Shown here piece after piece: positions 1-8,261 of a stretch of 14,480 bases of DNA. The stretch lies in the NCBI GenBank assembly GCA_900128585.1, contig LT642565.1, positions 1 to 14,480 on the forward strand, read 5' to 3'. The number at the start of each line of letters is the position of its first letter. The stretch's first letter is position 1. The DNA is from Stramenopiles sp. TOSAG23-3. Its lineage: Eukaryota; Sar. The notes beneath the pieces were generated by a model that was given only the letters and a program-made list of their open reading frames with translations, made no database searches and had not been told where the DNA came from. The translations under genes and the position numbers were made by a program.

Positions 1-21
1 GTTATTTAAGTAATTAAATTT
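1..21. repeat. Partial copy of the dispersed repeat at the window edge
   Basis: The first 17 bases (gttatttaagtaattaa) match the right-hand end of repeat copy 1 at 10583-10599 exactly. The left part of the element would lie outside the window. It sits 240 bases beyond the 3' end of the ureide hydrolase gene. A chance A/T-rich match is not excluded. Confidence 0.5.
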
Positions 22-258
22 AGCTTCGTCGTACCCTAATCCTAACCTGGATATGTAATAAACATACTATATCATTAGGTTTTTTTTTCCATGAGAATGC
101 CGATTTTTGTTAGAAAAAAGAAGATGACATGAAGGAAAAATGTAAACCTCTAATGGACAAATACTGAGTAGATTCATTTTTCGCGGTATATGAGGAAGCT
201 AAATTTTAATTACTTTTAGCGAATCGGAGGAGGCGCAATTTTCCGTTTCCAAAGGTCA

Positions 259-2313
259 TCATACCGATTCACACAAATACTCCTGTGTGGACAGTACTTT
301 GCTGGCAAACCGGCGAACAGTGGCGATTGCCGCATCGTGCCGCTCCGATGTCCCTGCCAAGCAAGCATCTTCAACAACTGTGCAATCGTACCCTAAATCA
401 CACGCAGCTTTGACCGTCCCCGCGACACATTCGTCGGTCAACACCCCGCAGCAGACCAACTTGGACACGTTCATATTTGACAAGACATAGTGTAAGTTCG
501 TGGTTACGAAGGCGTTGCTTCCTGTTTTGTTAAATACCATTTCGTCGCCGGCAGGGCCAACGCCGTCCATGAAAGACCCTTGCGAAGCGTTGGCAGTCGG
601 GGGGACATGAATGTTCATCCGTTTGTGCAATTTGGACCGGTCCCTACCGTCGTGTGTCATCGACATGATACGGCAATGCACCACTTCCATCGTCGCGGGA
701 TTCGACCGTGCATGTTGCTGAAGCTGGACGACGTTGCCCAACAGCTGCGGAAGGTTTTTTTTCCAGTCCTGCAAGTCTTGATCGCTGAAATCGACTTCGG
801 AACGTTCCGACGTTGGCTCCATATTTTGCAAATCAATGCAAAGCAGCACTATCTGGTCAGTGGAATTGCACTCGTCACCCGATACCTTCTGCTTTTTACT
901 TATCTCGCTCTCCCCCGCTGGCGCCCTTCGTCGACCCCGTTCGTCATCGTCATCGACGACTCCTTTCGTCGCCATTTCGATCATTGTGTTCAGCAACACA
1001 TTTGCACCCGCCACTAGGTCCTCAAAGTCCGTGTGCTCCGAGTGGTGGTGGGAAATTCCGTTCACACTGGGGACAAATATCATTCCCATGGGACCTATGG
1101 CCGCAATTTGTTGCGCGTCGTGGGCGGCGCCCGAAGGCATCAGCCGTGGTGCCGGCTTATTATTCTTGGCACATTCAATTTTCCCATAACGCATAATGAT
1201 GTCTTGTATGCCGTTGCTCGCGGGCACGGGCGGCATGTTAGACATGGTGCGATAATTAAATGCCAGGTTGCAGTCCCGCGCAATGCGCTTCAAGGCATGC
1301 AACGCATGCTCGGACATGGCCCTGATAACCGCCGGGTCCTCGTCTCGAAGCTCCACGGTGAAAGTTGCTTTTCCCGGGACCACGTTTGGGCAGTTGGGTA
1401 CCAGATTCACTGTACCTATCGTGCATACCGTGGTTTCTTTCCCGTGCGCTTTTAGGAGGGGTTTGATCATCATTTGCATTCTTGCGCAGCCTTCAAATGC
1501 ATTTTGGCGCATGTGCATTGGCGTCGTGCCTGCATGGTTCGCTTGCCCATCGTATGTGGCTTCGATCTTCCATAAGCCGCAGATCCCGGTGACCACGCCA
1601 ATTTGTTCCCTTTCCTTTGCTCCATCCAGAACCGGGCCTTGTTCAATGTGCAGTTCCACATACCCGACAATGCTACCCTGATCGTATCGAGCCTCAAGAC
1701 ACTTCTCGCAGTATTCTTCCTTCTTCATAGGGGCGGACGGCGGCGCCCCTTTCTCTTTGACCTTCTTCAGAAGCTCGCCCACCCCTTCGCCCGAGTCTGC
1801 AGATTGCATCTTCGCAATTTGCTCTGCTTCTGTGAACTTCCCTGCGACGCACATAGACCCGAGCATTCCACCGAACCGGCCTTCTTCGTCCGTAAAATCG
1901 ATGACTTCCAGCGGGTACTTTAAAACGACCGTTCCCTGTTCGACAAGCTCTTTTATCCGTACAATACACTCTATCCCGGCCAGAACCCCGAGCGCGCCGT
2001 CCAATCGACCTCCTGCTATAACAGTATCGTGGTGCGAGCCAGTGACGACGTACGGATTTTCAGGACTTGGCGCGGCGACCTTGCCGCCACCGTCCACCGG
2101 GAGCACTCCATGAATGTTCAGGGCCTCGTCCTCATACACGGTAATCCCCCAAGCTTTCATCTGCCCTTTCAACCAGTCTCTGCCTACCATATCATCATCA
2201 GACAACGCAAGACGGAACAAACCTGGCCCCTTTTCAGGTTTCAAACCAATTTTAGAACTAGTATCCAAGAGCGTTTTGAAACGCCCCTGATTGATCAAGT
2301 GGAAGGAAGTCAT
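259..2313 (-). CDS. Bifunctional ureide hydrolase: M20 allantoate/N-carbamoyl amino acid amidohydrolase fused to isochorismatase-like cysteine hydrolase
   Basis: Single-exon gene, 684 residues from the ATG at 2313. The N-terminal part (about 1-450) is an M20 metallo-amidohydrolase of the allantoate deiminase / beta-ureidopropionase / carbamoylase group. Expected metal ligands are visible: His94 in GSHHDT, Asp105 in GRLDGA, Glu143-Glu144 in TDEEG, His222 in ELHIEQG and His422 in GISHHH. The family signature NHAGTTP (His260), Arg323 and His398 (SGAAHDA) are also present. After an acidic/basic linker (about 451-484) comes an isochorismatase-like domain with a plausible triad: Asp494 (CIDLQ), Lys596 (NKTGS) and Cys629 (TDECV). 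It also has DGRDRS near 555. The family hydrolyses ureido or carbamoyl groups, so I infer purine-ureide or pyrimidine catabolism releasing ammonia and CO2; the exact substrates are not readable. An in-frame ATG at 2385 would add 24 residues, but 2313 has A at -3 and homology starts just after it. Stop is TGA. Confidence 0.92.
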   Translation of the reverse strand: MTSFHLINQGRFKTLLDTSSKIGLKPEKGPGLFRLALSDDDMVGRDWLKGQMKAWGITVYEDEALNIHGVLPVDGGGKVAAPSPENPYVVTGSHHDTVIAGGRLDGALGVLAGIECIVRIKELVEQGTVVLKYPLEVIDFTDEEGRFGGMLGSMCVAGKFTEAEQIAKMQSADSGEGVGELLKKVKEKGAPPSAPMKKEEYCEKCLEARYDQGSIVGYVELHIEQGPVLDGAKEREQIGVVTGICGLWKIEATYDGQANHAGTTPMHMRQNAFEGCARMQMMIKPLLKAHGKETTVCTIGTVNLVPNCPNVVPGKATFTVELRDEDPAVIRAMSEHALHALKRIARDCNLAFNYRTMSNMPPVPASNGIQDIIMRYGKIECAKNNKPAPRLMPSGAAHDAQQIAAIGPMGMIFVPSVNGISHHHSEHTDFEDLVAGANVLLNTMIEMATKGVVDDDDERGRRRAPAGESEISKKQKVSGDECNSTDQIVLLCIDLQNMEPTSERSEVDFSDQDLQDWKKNLPQLLGNVVQLQQHARSNPATMEVVHCRIMSMTHDGRDRSKLHKRMNIHVPPTANASQGSFMDGVGPAGDEMVFNKTGSNAFVTTNLHYVLSNMNVSKLVCCGVLTDECVAGTVKAACDLGYDCTVVEDACLAGTSERHDAAIATVRRFASKVLSTQEYLCESV

Positions 2314-2535
2314 GTTGATGCAATGTATTACCAAGTGCACGCCACGCGCGGGTATATTAATCGAATTTTCAAACAAAATAATCATACATATTTCTCTGTT
2401 CGAATATTAGAGGTGGCAAACACGAGGTATGAATCAAGGTCCATCAGAACCACGTTAACCATGAGTCCAATGAGCCATTAGGAGAAGATATAAAAATACT
2501 TAATAATAAATAATATACTACCACCAACCACACCA

Positions 2536-2564
2536 CCTTCCTCTCCTCCTCTCCTCCTCCTCCC
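2536..2564. repeat. Polypyrimidine (TCC-rich) tract
   Basis: An uninterrupted C/T run of 29 bases made mainly of TCC and TCTCC units. It lies about 220 bases upstream of the preferred hydrolase ATG and reads as purine-rich GGA in that gene's sense. Similar tracts precede other genes in this window. Confidence 0.75.
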
Positions 2565-2788
2565 AAACAAAAAAAGATTTTTTTTGAGAAGATAAAGAAT
2601 GAATAAAGACTGACTCTCGCTCTGATGAAGATACTCTTCGCAGGTATTATTGTACAAATCGTAACAGATCACAGCAGGATCCAATTGCTTAAATTTATAA
2701 TTTGGGTCTTTTTATTTTTTCATTCACTTGCACTGTACTATATAGGTATACTAAATATATATTACCTATAATTAATTGATCTCTCTTC

Positions 2789-2810
2789 CGGCGGCGGCGG
2801 CGGCGGCGGC
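2789..2810. repeat. CGG trinucleotide microsatellite
   Basis: Seven perfect CGG units plus one extra C, standing alone in a spacer that is otherwise strongly A/T-rich and followed directly by a long T run. It is about 325 bases upstream of the CH/EF-hand gene ATG. It could expand or contract by slippage and could form G-rich secondary structure; any regulatory role is inference. Confidence 0.85.
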
Positions 2811-3047
2811 AGTTATTTTTTTTTTAATAATAATAAAATAATAATTAAAATATAAAAAATTGTTGTGTTTTATAATCCAGATGTGAATTATGAAAAATTG
2901 TGAATTGTGATTACATATGTACATATACGTTCGTAAAGAGATAGATTTATATACTTTTAATTAGCGTTTTGGGAGAGAGGTCTTTTGTGCTTGTTTGATG
3001 TGTTGAATTTAAGTTAGCCACTGCTGGTTTGTTTGCAGCGTTAGTAG

Positions 3048-3060
3048 TATATTTATATAG
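3048..3060 (+). promoter_or_regulatory. TATA-like element upstream of CH/EF-hand gene
   Basis: The sequence tatatttatatag ends 73 bases before the ATG at 3133 and is followed by mixed-composition DNA that could be a short leader. A similar element sits at nearly the same distance (79-89 bases) from the Tudor-like gene's ATG. In such A/T-rich DNA a chance match is quite possible, so this is only a candidate. Confidence 0.35.
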
Positions 3061-3132
3061 TGAGCAGTGGTAATAGGTAGCGGTGCGAACTTGTACCCGC
3101 CTCTTTCCTTCCTTTGCTGAGTATCCCGTGGA

Positions 3133-6100
3133 ATGGATTCGGGGGAGCGTTTGGGCTCGAACGATGGAACATTTTCGCATTCAGAAATAGTGGTTCCGTT
3201 GACACGGTATTCTAGTAGTAGTGAGGGGTATGAGTCTTTGCAGGGCCTTGGCACGGAAAGGGGTGGGGAAAGTTCGGCGTCCCGCGAGTCACCCAGCGTC
3301 CTTGGCGTGGGTTTCGACAGCCGCTCAACGTTTCGGACGGTGAATTCGCCGTCGTCCGCAGGGCAGAGCAGGGGGTACAGGAGCGGCGGCGATTACCATC
3401 CCCAGGATTTTCACCTTAACGAATTGACAACCCCAAGGTACCCAGAGAACGAGCACGATCCCCTGTGGCTAGCTTCCAAGCACGTGGAAAGTTGGATGGA
3501 GTCGTTTGAGAATGAGCAGGCACAAAGCGGTTCGCTGGTGGCGTACCTGCACAAGAAGCTCCAGGAGGCGCTTCGCTCGTCTGACAAGCTGGGCAACCCG
3601 AATGAATTTCGAACGGCGGTGTGCTGCCATCTTTTGGACGTAATATGCCGGACGTTCGGTCGGTACAGCGACCTGATTGACCAGCTAAAGATGGAAGTCT
3701 ACGCCTCGATTTACATCGATAAGGACGAGCTGTTCAAACAGTTGGGTATGATAGACCAGCCAACTGCAAGAACGTTCATTCAGTTTCAACCTTATTTCAG
3801 AAAGGTAGAGCGTTTATTGGTGAAAAAGGAGCAACTGGAAGACGAGGTAGCGAAAGCAACGCGCCAGAGGAACAGAATGAAAGAGGAGCTGAACAAGAAG
3901 CAAAAAGTTCTCGACGCGACGGCCCAGCGGTGGCAAAAAACGTTGGTCGAGCAGTGCTTCCGCACATGGCTGAAGACCTTGAGGGCGAGGAAGCAGCAGC
4001 GCGAGATGCTTTACAAATATTTCGTTAGTAAGGACAAGTCAAGGCTTGCGCTCGCAATACGGGAGTGGCGGCTATTTGTACACACCAGGAAACGCCAGCG
4101 GGCGAACGAGGACTTGACCGATGCCCGGGACAAGGTCATGACAATGGAAAATGAGCGGGCCGCCCTGGAGAGGGACCGGGACGTGGCAAACGAGAAAATT
4201 GCCGATCTCAAGGAAGAGTTGGAGAAAGCAAGGACGGAATTAGCAGAGCTGGACGACGACGCGGTGCGCGTTCAGCGCGAACTGTCGGAAAGCAAAGAGG
4301 ATGAGTTGGTTGCAGCGGCACGCGCGTGGGCTGAGATGTGCGACACGGCATGCATGGCCCAGATGAAAGCGCTGCGGCACAAATTGGACGCCCTCGACGA
4401 AGACCCGTTTTACGCCGACGTGACCCTTCTCGCAAACGCCCCGATCGTGCTGGACAAGCACGGCACGGAGAAACGGATAGCGACGATTCCGCCCCACCCC
4501 ATTCCGTCCGAAATAGAGGATCTGGAGCAGAAAGGGGTCGACTGGAAGAACGATCGGCAAGCGACGGTGGTGAACATGCCCGTAGACATACTGTTGCTGC
4601 GGTGGTGCAATTTCCATTTGAAGCGGGAGAAATACCCGAAAATTGTGGAGAACTTTGGGAGCGACATGGAAGATTCCGAAGAATTGGCAGTGATCCTGGC
4701 GGCCTGCTCCCGCGCGTTGACATCCCCGTGTCGCGATCAGCCGTTGAGCAAGAAACTGCAGAACTTCGACATCGAAGCCCGGGCAGAAGAGATTGTACAG
4801 CGAGTGGCTAAACTCGGGGCCCCTTCCCTGATAGAATCGGACGACATTGTCTTCAAAGAGTCGGACTCGATTCTTTCATTGATCGCCTACCTCTTTTGCA
4901 ACTACCCAGAGCTGCAGCCGGACCCAAAGCCTTGGGTCATTGCTAGTGACGCGCTCGACAGGGCCATTGCAGCGTGGTTGAAGTTGAAAGAACAGTGGAT
5001 GCAGGCCCCGGTCCCTCCAGCGCCGCTTCCCGGGAAGAAAGCCTCAGACCTAAAGAAAATTACCCCGGTAGACGAATCGGACATAAAGAAAGTTGGGCAG
5101 CAAGTGATGGCTGCGTGCACGGCCGCCAAGAACGCCATTGCTCGCCATGATCGCGCCACCCTCCTCTACGAAAGGGTGCGCCTCAGGGTCAGGAATTTTG
5201 GTTGGGAAGCCATGAACAAGAGGGCGGAGGGTACACCGATAACAATACTGGACAGGAGAGACTACCGTGAACGGCAGGCATTCACGTCGTTGCGAGTGGA
5301 TCAAAACTCAAAGCGTGCGAACAAGACCGGATCGATGTGGGCACGGTTTAAACTCGAGGCAGACCCCGTCGGCGAGATAAAATCGATCGAGACCTTGCTC
5401 AACGAATATTTTGACGATTTAAAGCGCATATATCGGCACTACAGCAGCAGTAAGCCAGGGTCCTCCGGGACGATCGATCTTGCGGAGTTCGGGATGCTTA
5501 TGCATGACATTAAGCTTTCCAGCAGAATATTCAAAAGTAGCGTGCTTGAAAACATTTTTCGTTTGACGAACAAGACGAGCGCTTCGTCCAAAAAGTTCGA
5601 CGCCGAGCTGGACGCGTCGGAGTTTATCGAGGCCCTGCTTCGCGTGGCCAGCATGAAATTCTTCAAGACATCGTATGCAAATGTTGCAGACGATGTCCCC
5701 GCAAACGCGCTCACATACACCCAATTGTTTCGGAAGTTTATGGAAGAGAATGTAATTCCGTTTGCCTGCCGCTCCGACGCCGAACGGTTCCGAAAAGACT
5801 TGCGATCGGACGTCGTCAAAGTAGTGTTTCGAAAGCACAGGGGTGCTTTGCAAAAAATATTCCAAAGATATAGCAAAGGAGACGGGGCAATGGACAGCAA
5901 AGAATTCCTGAAGTTTGTCAGGGACCGGCAGCTGATTAACAATTCACTTTCAGAAACAGAATTGTTCCAGGTTTTCGCAAAGGTCCAGGACGACGAGGGC
6001 GCGTTCCACTCCAGTGTTGGGGCGTTGGGGCTGGACGAGCACGGCCACGACGACGGGATAAAGGGGTTTAAATTGTCGTCGAAACTAGGAAAGCTTGACG

Positions 6101-6231
6101 TTGAACTAACGTACCCGGAGTTCCTGGAAGCGATTGCCGCGATTTCAATATTCAAAGACCCAGACCCATACATCCCGTTGAAGCAAAAGATAGAAAGCTT
6201 TTTGCTGTCTGACATTTTGGTGAAAGTGTAA
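3133..6231 (+). CDS. Coiled-coil protein with Sfi1-like Trp repeats, fimbrin-type CH domain and degenerate EF-hands
   Basis: Single-exon gene, 1032 residues; the ATG is in good context (gaATGG) and the stop is TAA. Residues 1-100 are Ser/Gly-rich and probably disordered. A conserved-looking helical region covers about 105-225. Coiled coil runs about 222-265 and 325-392, enclosing two aromatic repeats around Trp279 (CFRTWL) and Trp312 (IREWRLF) exactly 33 residues apart, as in centrin-binding Sfi1 repeats. Residues about 484-594 resemble a fimbrin/plastin CH domain, with LLLRWCNFHL, then NFGSDMEDS, then SDDIVFKES and FCNYPEL. The C-terminus (about 750-1010) has several EF-hand-like helices with poor loops, for example near 772-786 and 914-926, and ends in PEFLEAIAAIS. 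I infer a cytoskeletal scaffold, perhaps of the ciliary or centriolar apparatus, that may bind centrin or actin/tubulin. I do not recognise a named orthologue. It converges on the methyltransferase gene, 201 bases away. Confidence 0.9.
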   Translation: MDSGERLGSNDGTFSHSEIVVPLTRYSSSSEGYESLQGLGTERGGESSASRESPSVLGVGFDSRSTFRTVNSPSSAGQSRGYRSGGDYHPQDFHLNELTTPRYPENEHDPLWLASKHVESWMESFENEQAQSGSLVAYLHKKLQEALRSSDKLGNPNEFRTAVCCHLLDVICRTFGRYSDLIDQLKMEVYASIYIDKDELFKQLGMIDQPTARTFIQFQPYFRKVERLLVKKEQLEDEVAKATRQRNRMKEELNKKQKVLDATAQRWQKTLVEQCFRTWLKTLRARKQQREMLYKYFVSKDKSRLALAIREWRLFVHTRKRQRANEDLTDARDKVMTMENERAALERDRDVANEKIADLKEELEKARTELAELDDDAVRVQRELSESKEDELVAAARAWAEMCDTACMAQMKALRHKLDALDEDPFYADVTLLANAPIVLDKHGTEKRIATIPPHPIPSEIEDLEQKGVDWKNDRQATVVNMPVDILLLRWCNFHLKREKYPKIVENFGSDMEDSEELAVILAACSRALTSPCRDQPLSKKLQNFDIEARAEEIVQRVAKLGAPSLIESDDIVFKESDSILSLIAYLFCNYPELQPDPKPWVIASDALDRAIAAWLKLKEQWMQAPVPPAPLPGKKASDLKKITPVDESDIKKVGQQVMAACTAAKNAIARHDRATLLYERVRLRVRNFGWEAMNKRAEGTPITILDRRDYRERQAFTSLRVDQNSKRANKTGSMWARFKLEADPVGEIKSIETLLNEYFDDLKRIYRHYSSSKPGSSGTIDLAEFGMLMHDIKLSSRIFKSSVLENIFRLTNKTSASSKKFDAELDASEFIEALLRVASMKFFKTSYANVADDVPANALTYTQLFRKFMEENVIPFACRSDAERFRKDLRSDVVKVVFRKHRGALQKIFQRYSKGDGAMDSKEFLKFVRDRQLINNSLSETELFQVFAKVQDDEGAFHSSVGALGLDEHGHDDGIKGFKLSSKLGKLDVELTYPEFLEAIAAISIFKDPDPYIPLKQKIESFLLSDILVKV

Positions 6232-6299
6232 ATGGTGACGCGAAATCATAAGATATGTTAAAACCCATAAACTTATTTAAGTCTTCCTGATCCCAGGAT

Positions 6300-6305
6300 A
6301 ATAAA
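6300..6305 (+). promoter_or_regulatory. Candidate polyadenylation signal (AATAAA) of CH/EF-hand gene
   Basis: A perfect AATAAA starts 69 bases after the TAA stop, inside the 201-base convergent spacer shared with the methyltransferase gene. A matching hexamer lies about 77-82 bases after the Tudor-like gene's stop. A/T-rich DNA makes chance occurrence likely, so confidence is modest. Confidence 0.35.
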
Positions 6306-6432
6306 CAAAACAATTGGCTATAGGATATTAACTTAATTTTATCCGAAACGTATTATTACGAACGGTTAAGCATTTTTGTTTTTTTTTGAAACTTCAAAGT
6401 TTTCGTGCAATACTCGTACGAATTATATTTTT

Positions 6433-7872
6433 TTATTTTTTTGGTGTGGCATTGGCAGGCTCCAACAACTTCGATTTTTTTAATGGTCGTGCCATTTCTA
6501 CAGCACATTTACCCTCGTTTCTACACCGACCCTGTATCACAAAATTTCGACCACTCCATTCTTTCGGAAACCGATACAGACGAACACTCCAATTGCTACC
6601 TAAGTAAGCCTTGACGCGCAGACTATTTATAATGCGCGTTGCACAATACTGTGCGCCGTCTACTAACTCGTTTGTCTCGGCTATGCGCGACAGAAACAAG
6701 TAATCTTCCCTTGAACAAACCTCCTTCGGTCGCAACTGCGGAAACGATGCAAAGCAGCAGGTGCACAGACAAAATGTGAGTTTAAAAGTCCCACAGACCT
6801 CCAAAATTGCATCCGAGAGCCCTCCACACGCGTGGAGGCTTACGAGCAGAGGCCTCCGCCCGTCCTGCCGCTCAACGCCGTACTGAGGATTGCCCAACTT
6901 GCGCGCCAGAGCTTCCAAGGGCTCGCACTTAAATGTTATGTTTGAAAACCCTAAATCCGTCGCCCGGGTCCTTCCTTGGTCACAGCTTGGACGGTTAGGT
7001 TCGTACACGAGGACTTGGTGGCCTGGAAAGGTTTTTGCTAAGGCGATGCCAAGGTCACCGCGGCCTCCTCCGACGTCAATGATAGTTTGACCGCTTTGAA
7101 CGACTTCTTGGACAAGTTTTATCATCGTTTTCACCTGCGGGCGCTTCTTTTTCTCTGCATAATGGTGGCGCCCACCGCCCTGCCCCACGGAGATCTTTCC
7201 GCCGCTTACTATGTTGGCGAGCGGATCCGCATCCCCCAAAGCGACAGTGCCGGCGTTCATACGAAGCCACGCACTGTCCAGGACGATTTCGTTCAAACCG
7301 CGGCAATCCGTTTTCAATCGTTCTAATCTTGCTAATTCTTGCGAAGCTAATTTCGGCTTTCGTATCCGTCCGCGGCACTCTTTGCCCGTGGAGACCAAGC
7401 GGGCGGTTTTCGAACAGAAGGCCTTTCGTTGCTGTTTGCTGGTGCCAGGGGAGAGCACCTGTTGGAACTCGGGGGTGGTCAGCCCCACGAGGGAAGCGGC
7501 AACACCTATATTTACAGTATTACTATTTACATCTTCCAGGAGCTTCCAAACGAGCGAGGGGGAGACCCCACAGGTGAACCTGACAGCTTTGGACTCGGTT
7601 ATGAACAAAGACATGGTTCCGCTTTTCGCTTTTCTGTAGTTGCCCCGGAACGTGTGCTCCGTGCAGGGCTTCAGGTACCTCATCGATTCCTTGTACGTCC
7701 CATCGCTGCCCATCTCTTGCCTGCATACAATTGCCTGTATTTGACCCAAGCCGTCTATTTTTGATTTCTCATTACCCTCTAGCCGTACCGTGACGAAACA
7801 CAAGTGTTTTCCATGCTTTCGAATTTTTAACACAGTCCCAACGACATGGATTTCCCGAGAGGAGTTAAACAT
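6433..7872 (-). CDS. OB-fold plus SAM-dependent methyltransferase (Methyltransf_32 / TRMT13-GSTCD-METTL25-like)
   Basis: Single-exon gene, 479 residues from the ATG at 7872. The open frame extends upstream to a GTG at 7935, but no in-frame ATG exists before the preceding stop. Residues about 6-99 look like the OB-fold anticodon-binding domain of class II aminoacyl-tRNA synthetases: beta-strand pattern IHVVGTVLKIR, KHLCFVTVRL, then IQAIVC and HTFRGNY. The C-terminal half is a Rossmann methyltransferase: motif I DVGGGRGDLG at 266-275, acidic Glu291 in YEPN, SLHACGGLSD at 345-354 and CTCCF at 370-374, the last two typical of Methyltransf_32. The tail is basic (RPLKKSKLLE near 462), possibly nuclear. 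Known relatives include tRNA modification enzymes, so RNA methylation is a reasonable inference; substrate and modified base are unknown. The central part (about 100-240) is unrecognised. Stop is TAA. TRAPPC5 follows upstream in tandem. Confidence 0.9.
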   Translation of the reverse strand: MFNSSREIHVVGTVLKIRKHGKHLCFVTVRLEGNEKSKIDGLGQIQAIVCRQEMGSDGTYKESMRYLKPCTEHTFRGNYRKAKSGTMSLFITESKAVRFTCGVSPSLVWKLLEDVNSNTVNIGVAASLVGLTTPEFQQVLSPGTSKQQRKAFCSKTARLVSTGKECRGRIRKPKLASQELARLERLKTDCRGLNEIVLDSAWLRMNAGTVALGDADPLANIVSGGKISVGQGGGRHHYAEKKKRPQVKTMIKLVQEVVQSGQTIIDVGGGRGDLGIALAKTFPGHQVLVYEPNRPSCDQGRTRATDLGFSNITFKCEPLEALARKLGNPQYGVERQDGRRPLLVSLHACGGLSDAILEVCGTFKLTFCLCTCCFASFPQLRPKEVCSREDYLFLSRIAETNELVDGAQYCATRIINSLRVKAYLGSNWSVRLYRFPKEWSGRNFVIQGRCRNEGKCAVEMARPLKKSKLLEPANATPKK

Positions 7873-8261
7873 GGACGCAAGGAAGGTGGCGGTTGGTTGC
7901 AGGTTACCTAAAGACCACACACACAAGGGTCGCACTCTATCGCCATGAGAATGATGTCTAAGAGGAAATCGAAACTTTTCCCCTGTGAAGAGTTGTAAAT
8001 TTCAAAATCGTTCGTCGTCAAAGTGGTGGCGTGGCGTGCACGGCGTCGTGGTAAAAAAACAGAAGAAAAATTAATAGAGAGAAGAAGAAGAAGAGAGAGG
8101 AGGTAGGAGGAGGAAAAAAAGAATATAAAATAATAATATAAATAAAAAATAATATAATAATAATATATATTTAGTTCAGCTCTTTCTTCTTCGAGATCAA
8201 ATAATAATACCAGTAGTATATATTAATAAATGGAAGAAATACTTTCCTTGATTGAATGGTC
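7873..8261. other. Tandem intergenic spacer between TRAPPC5 and methyltransferase gene
   Basis: About 390 bases that should contain the 3' end signals of TRAPPC5 and the promoter of the methyltransferase. The part next to the methyltransferase is of mixed composition and could be its leader. Beyond it come a homopurine tract (8076-8123) and an A/T block of taa/ata units (about 8124-8230). No extra gene or RNA is apparent. Confidence 0.6.
8076..8123. repeat. Homopurine tract (GAA/GGA-rich)
   Basis: 48 bases of A/G with a single T at 8104, built of GAA, GA and GGA units and ending in an A run. It lies about 205-250 bases upstream of the methyltransferase ATG. Its core at 8098-8111 is the exact reverse complement of 13473-13486 in the tract upstream of the Tudor-like gene, including the single interrupting base. 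Confidence 0.75.

Larger units (their letters stand above)
2314..3132. other. Divergent intergenic spacer between ureide hydrolase and CH/EF-hand gene
   Basis: About 820 bases that should hold both promoters of the head-to-head pair. It contains a polypyrimidine TCC-rich tract (2536-2564), a CGG microsatellite (2789-2810), long A/T runs such as 2817-2826, and a TATA-like element at 3048-3060. The first 72 bases stay open in the hydrolase frame up to an ATG at 2385, so part of this could be coding if that start is used. I see no RNA gene and no convincing additional reading frame. Confidence 0.6.

Noticed and set aside
31-49. CCCTAA-like telomeric sequence (ccctaatcctaacc)
   Set aside because: Barely two degenerate units, not an array, and followed by ordinary genes; chance or at most a relic.
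580-1196. Several overlapping plus-strand frames of 117-145 codons
   Set aside because: They overlap each other and are antisense to the ureide hydrolase, whose motifs continue through this region.
2395-2415. Possible tRNA T-arm (gttcgaat)
   Set aside because: The flanking bases do not form a five-pair stem and no A box or cloverleaf can be built upstream or downstream.
4208-4723. 171-codon minus-strand frame, Arg/Pro/Ser-rich
   Set aside because: It is a shadow of the G+C-richer coding part of the CH/EF-hand gene; its composition is typical of an off-frame translation.
5439-6215. 258-codon open frame on the minus strand
   Set aside because: It lies antisense inside the CH/EF-hand gene, is Ser/Asn-rich without any domain pattern, and the plus-strand frame has clear domains through the same bases.
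7873-7935. N-terminal extension of the methyltransferase from a GTG codon
   Set aside because: GTG starts are not expected for eukaryotic nuclear genes; no in-frame ATG lies between the upstream stop and 7872, and the OB-fold begins just after that ATG.
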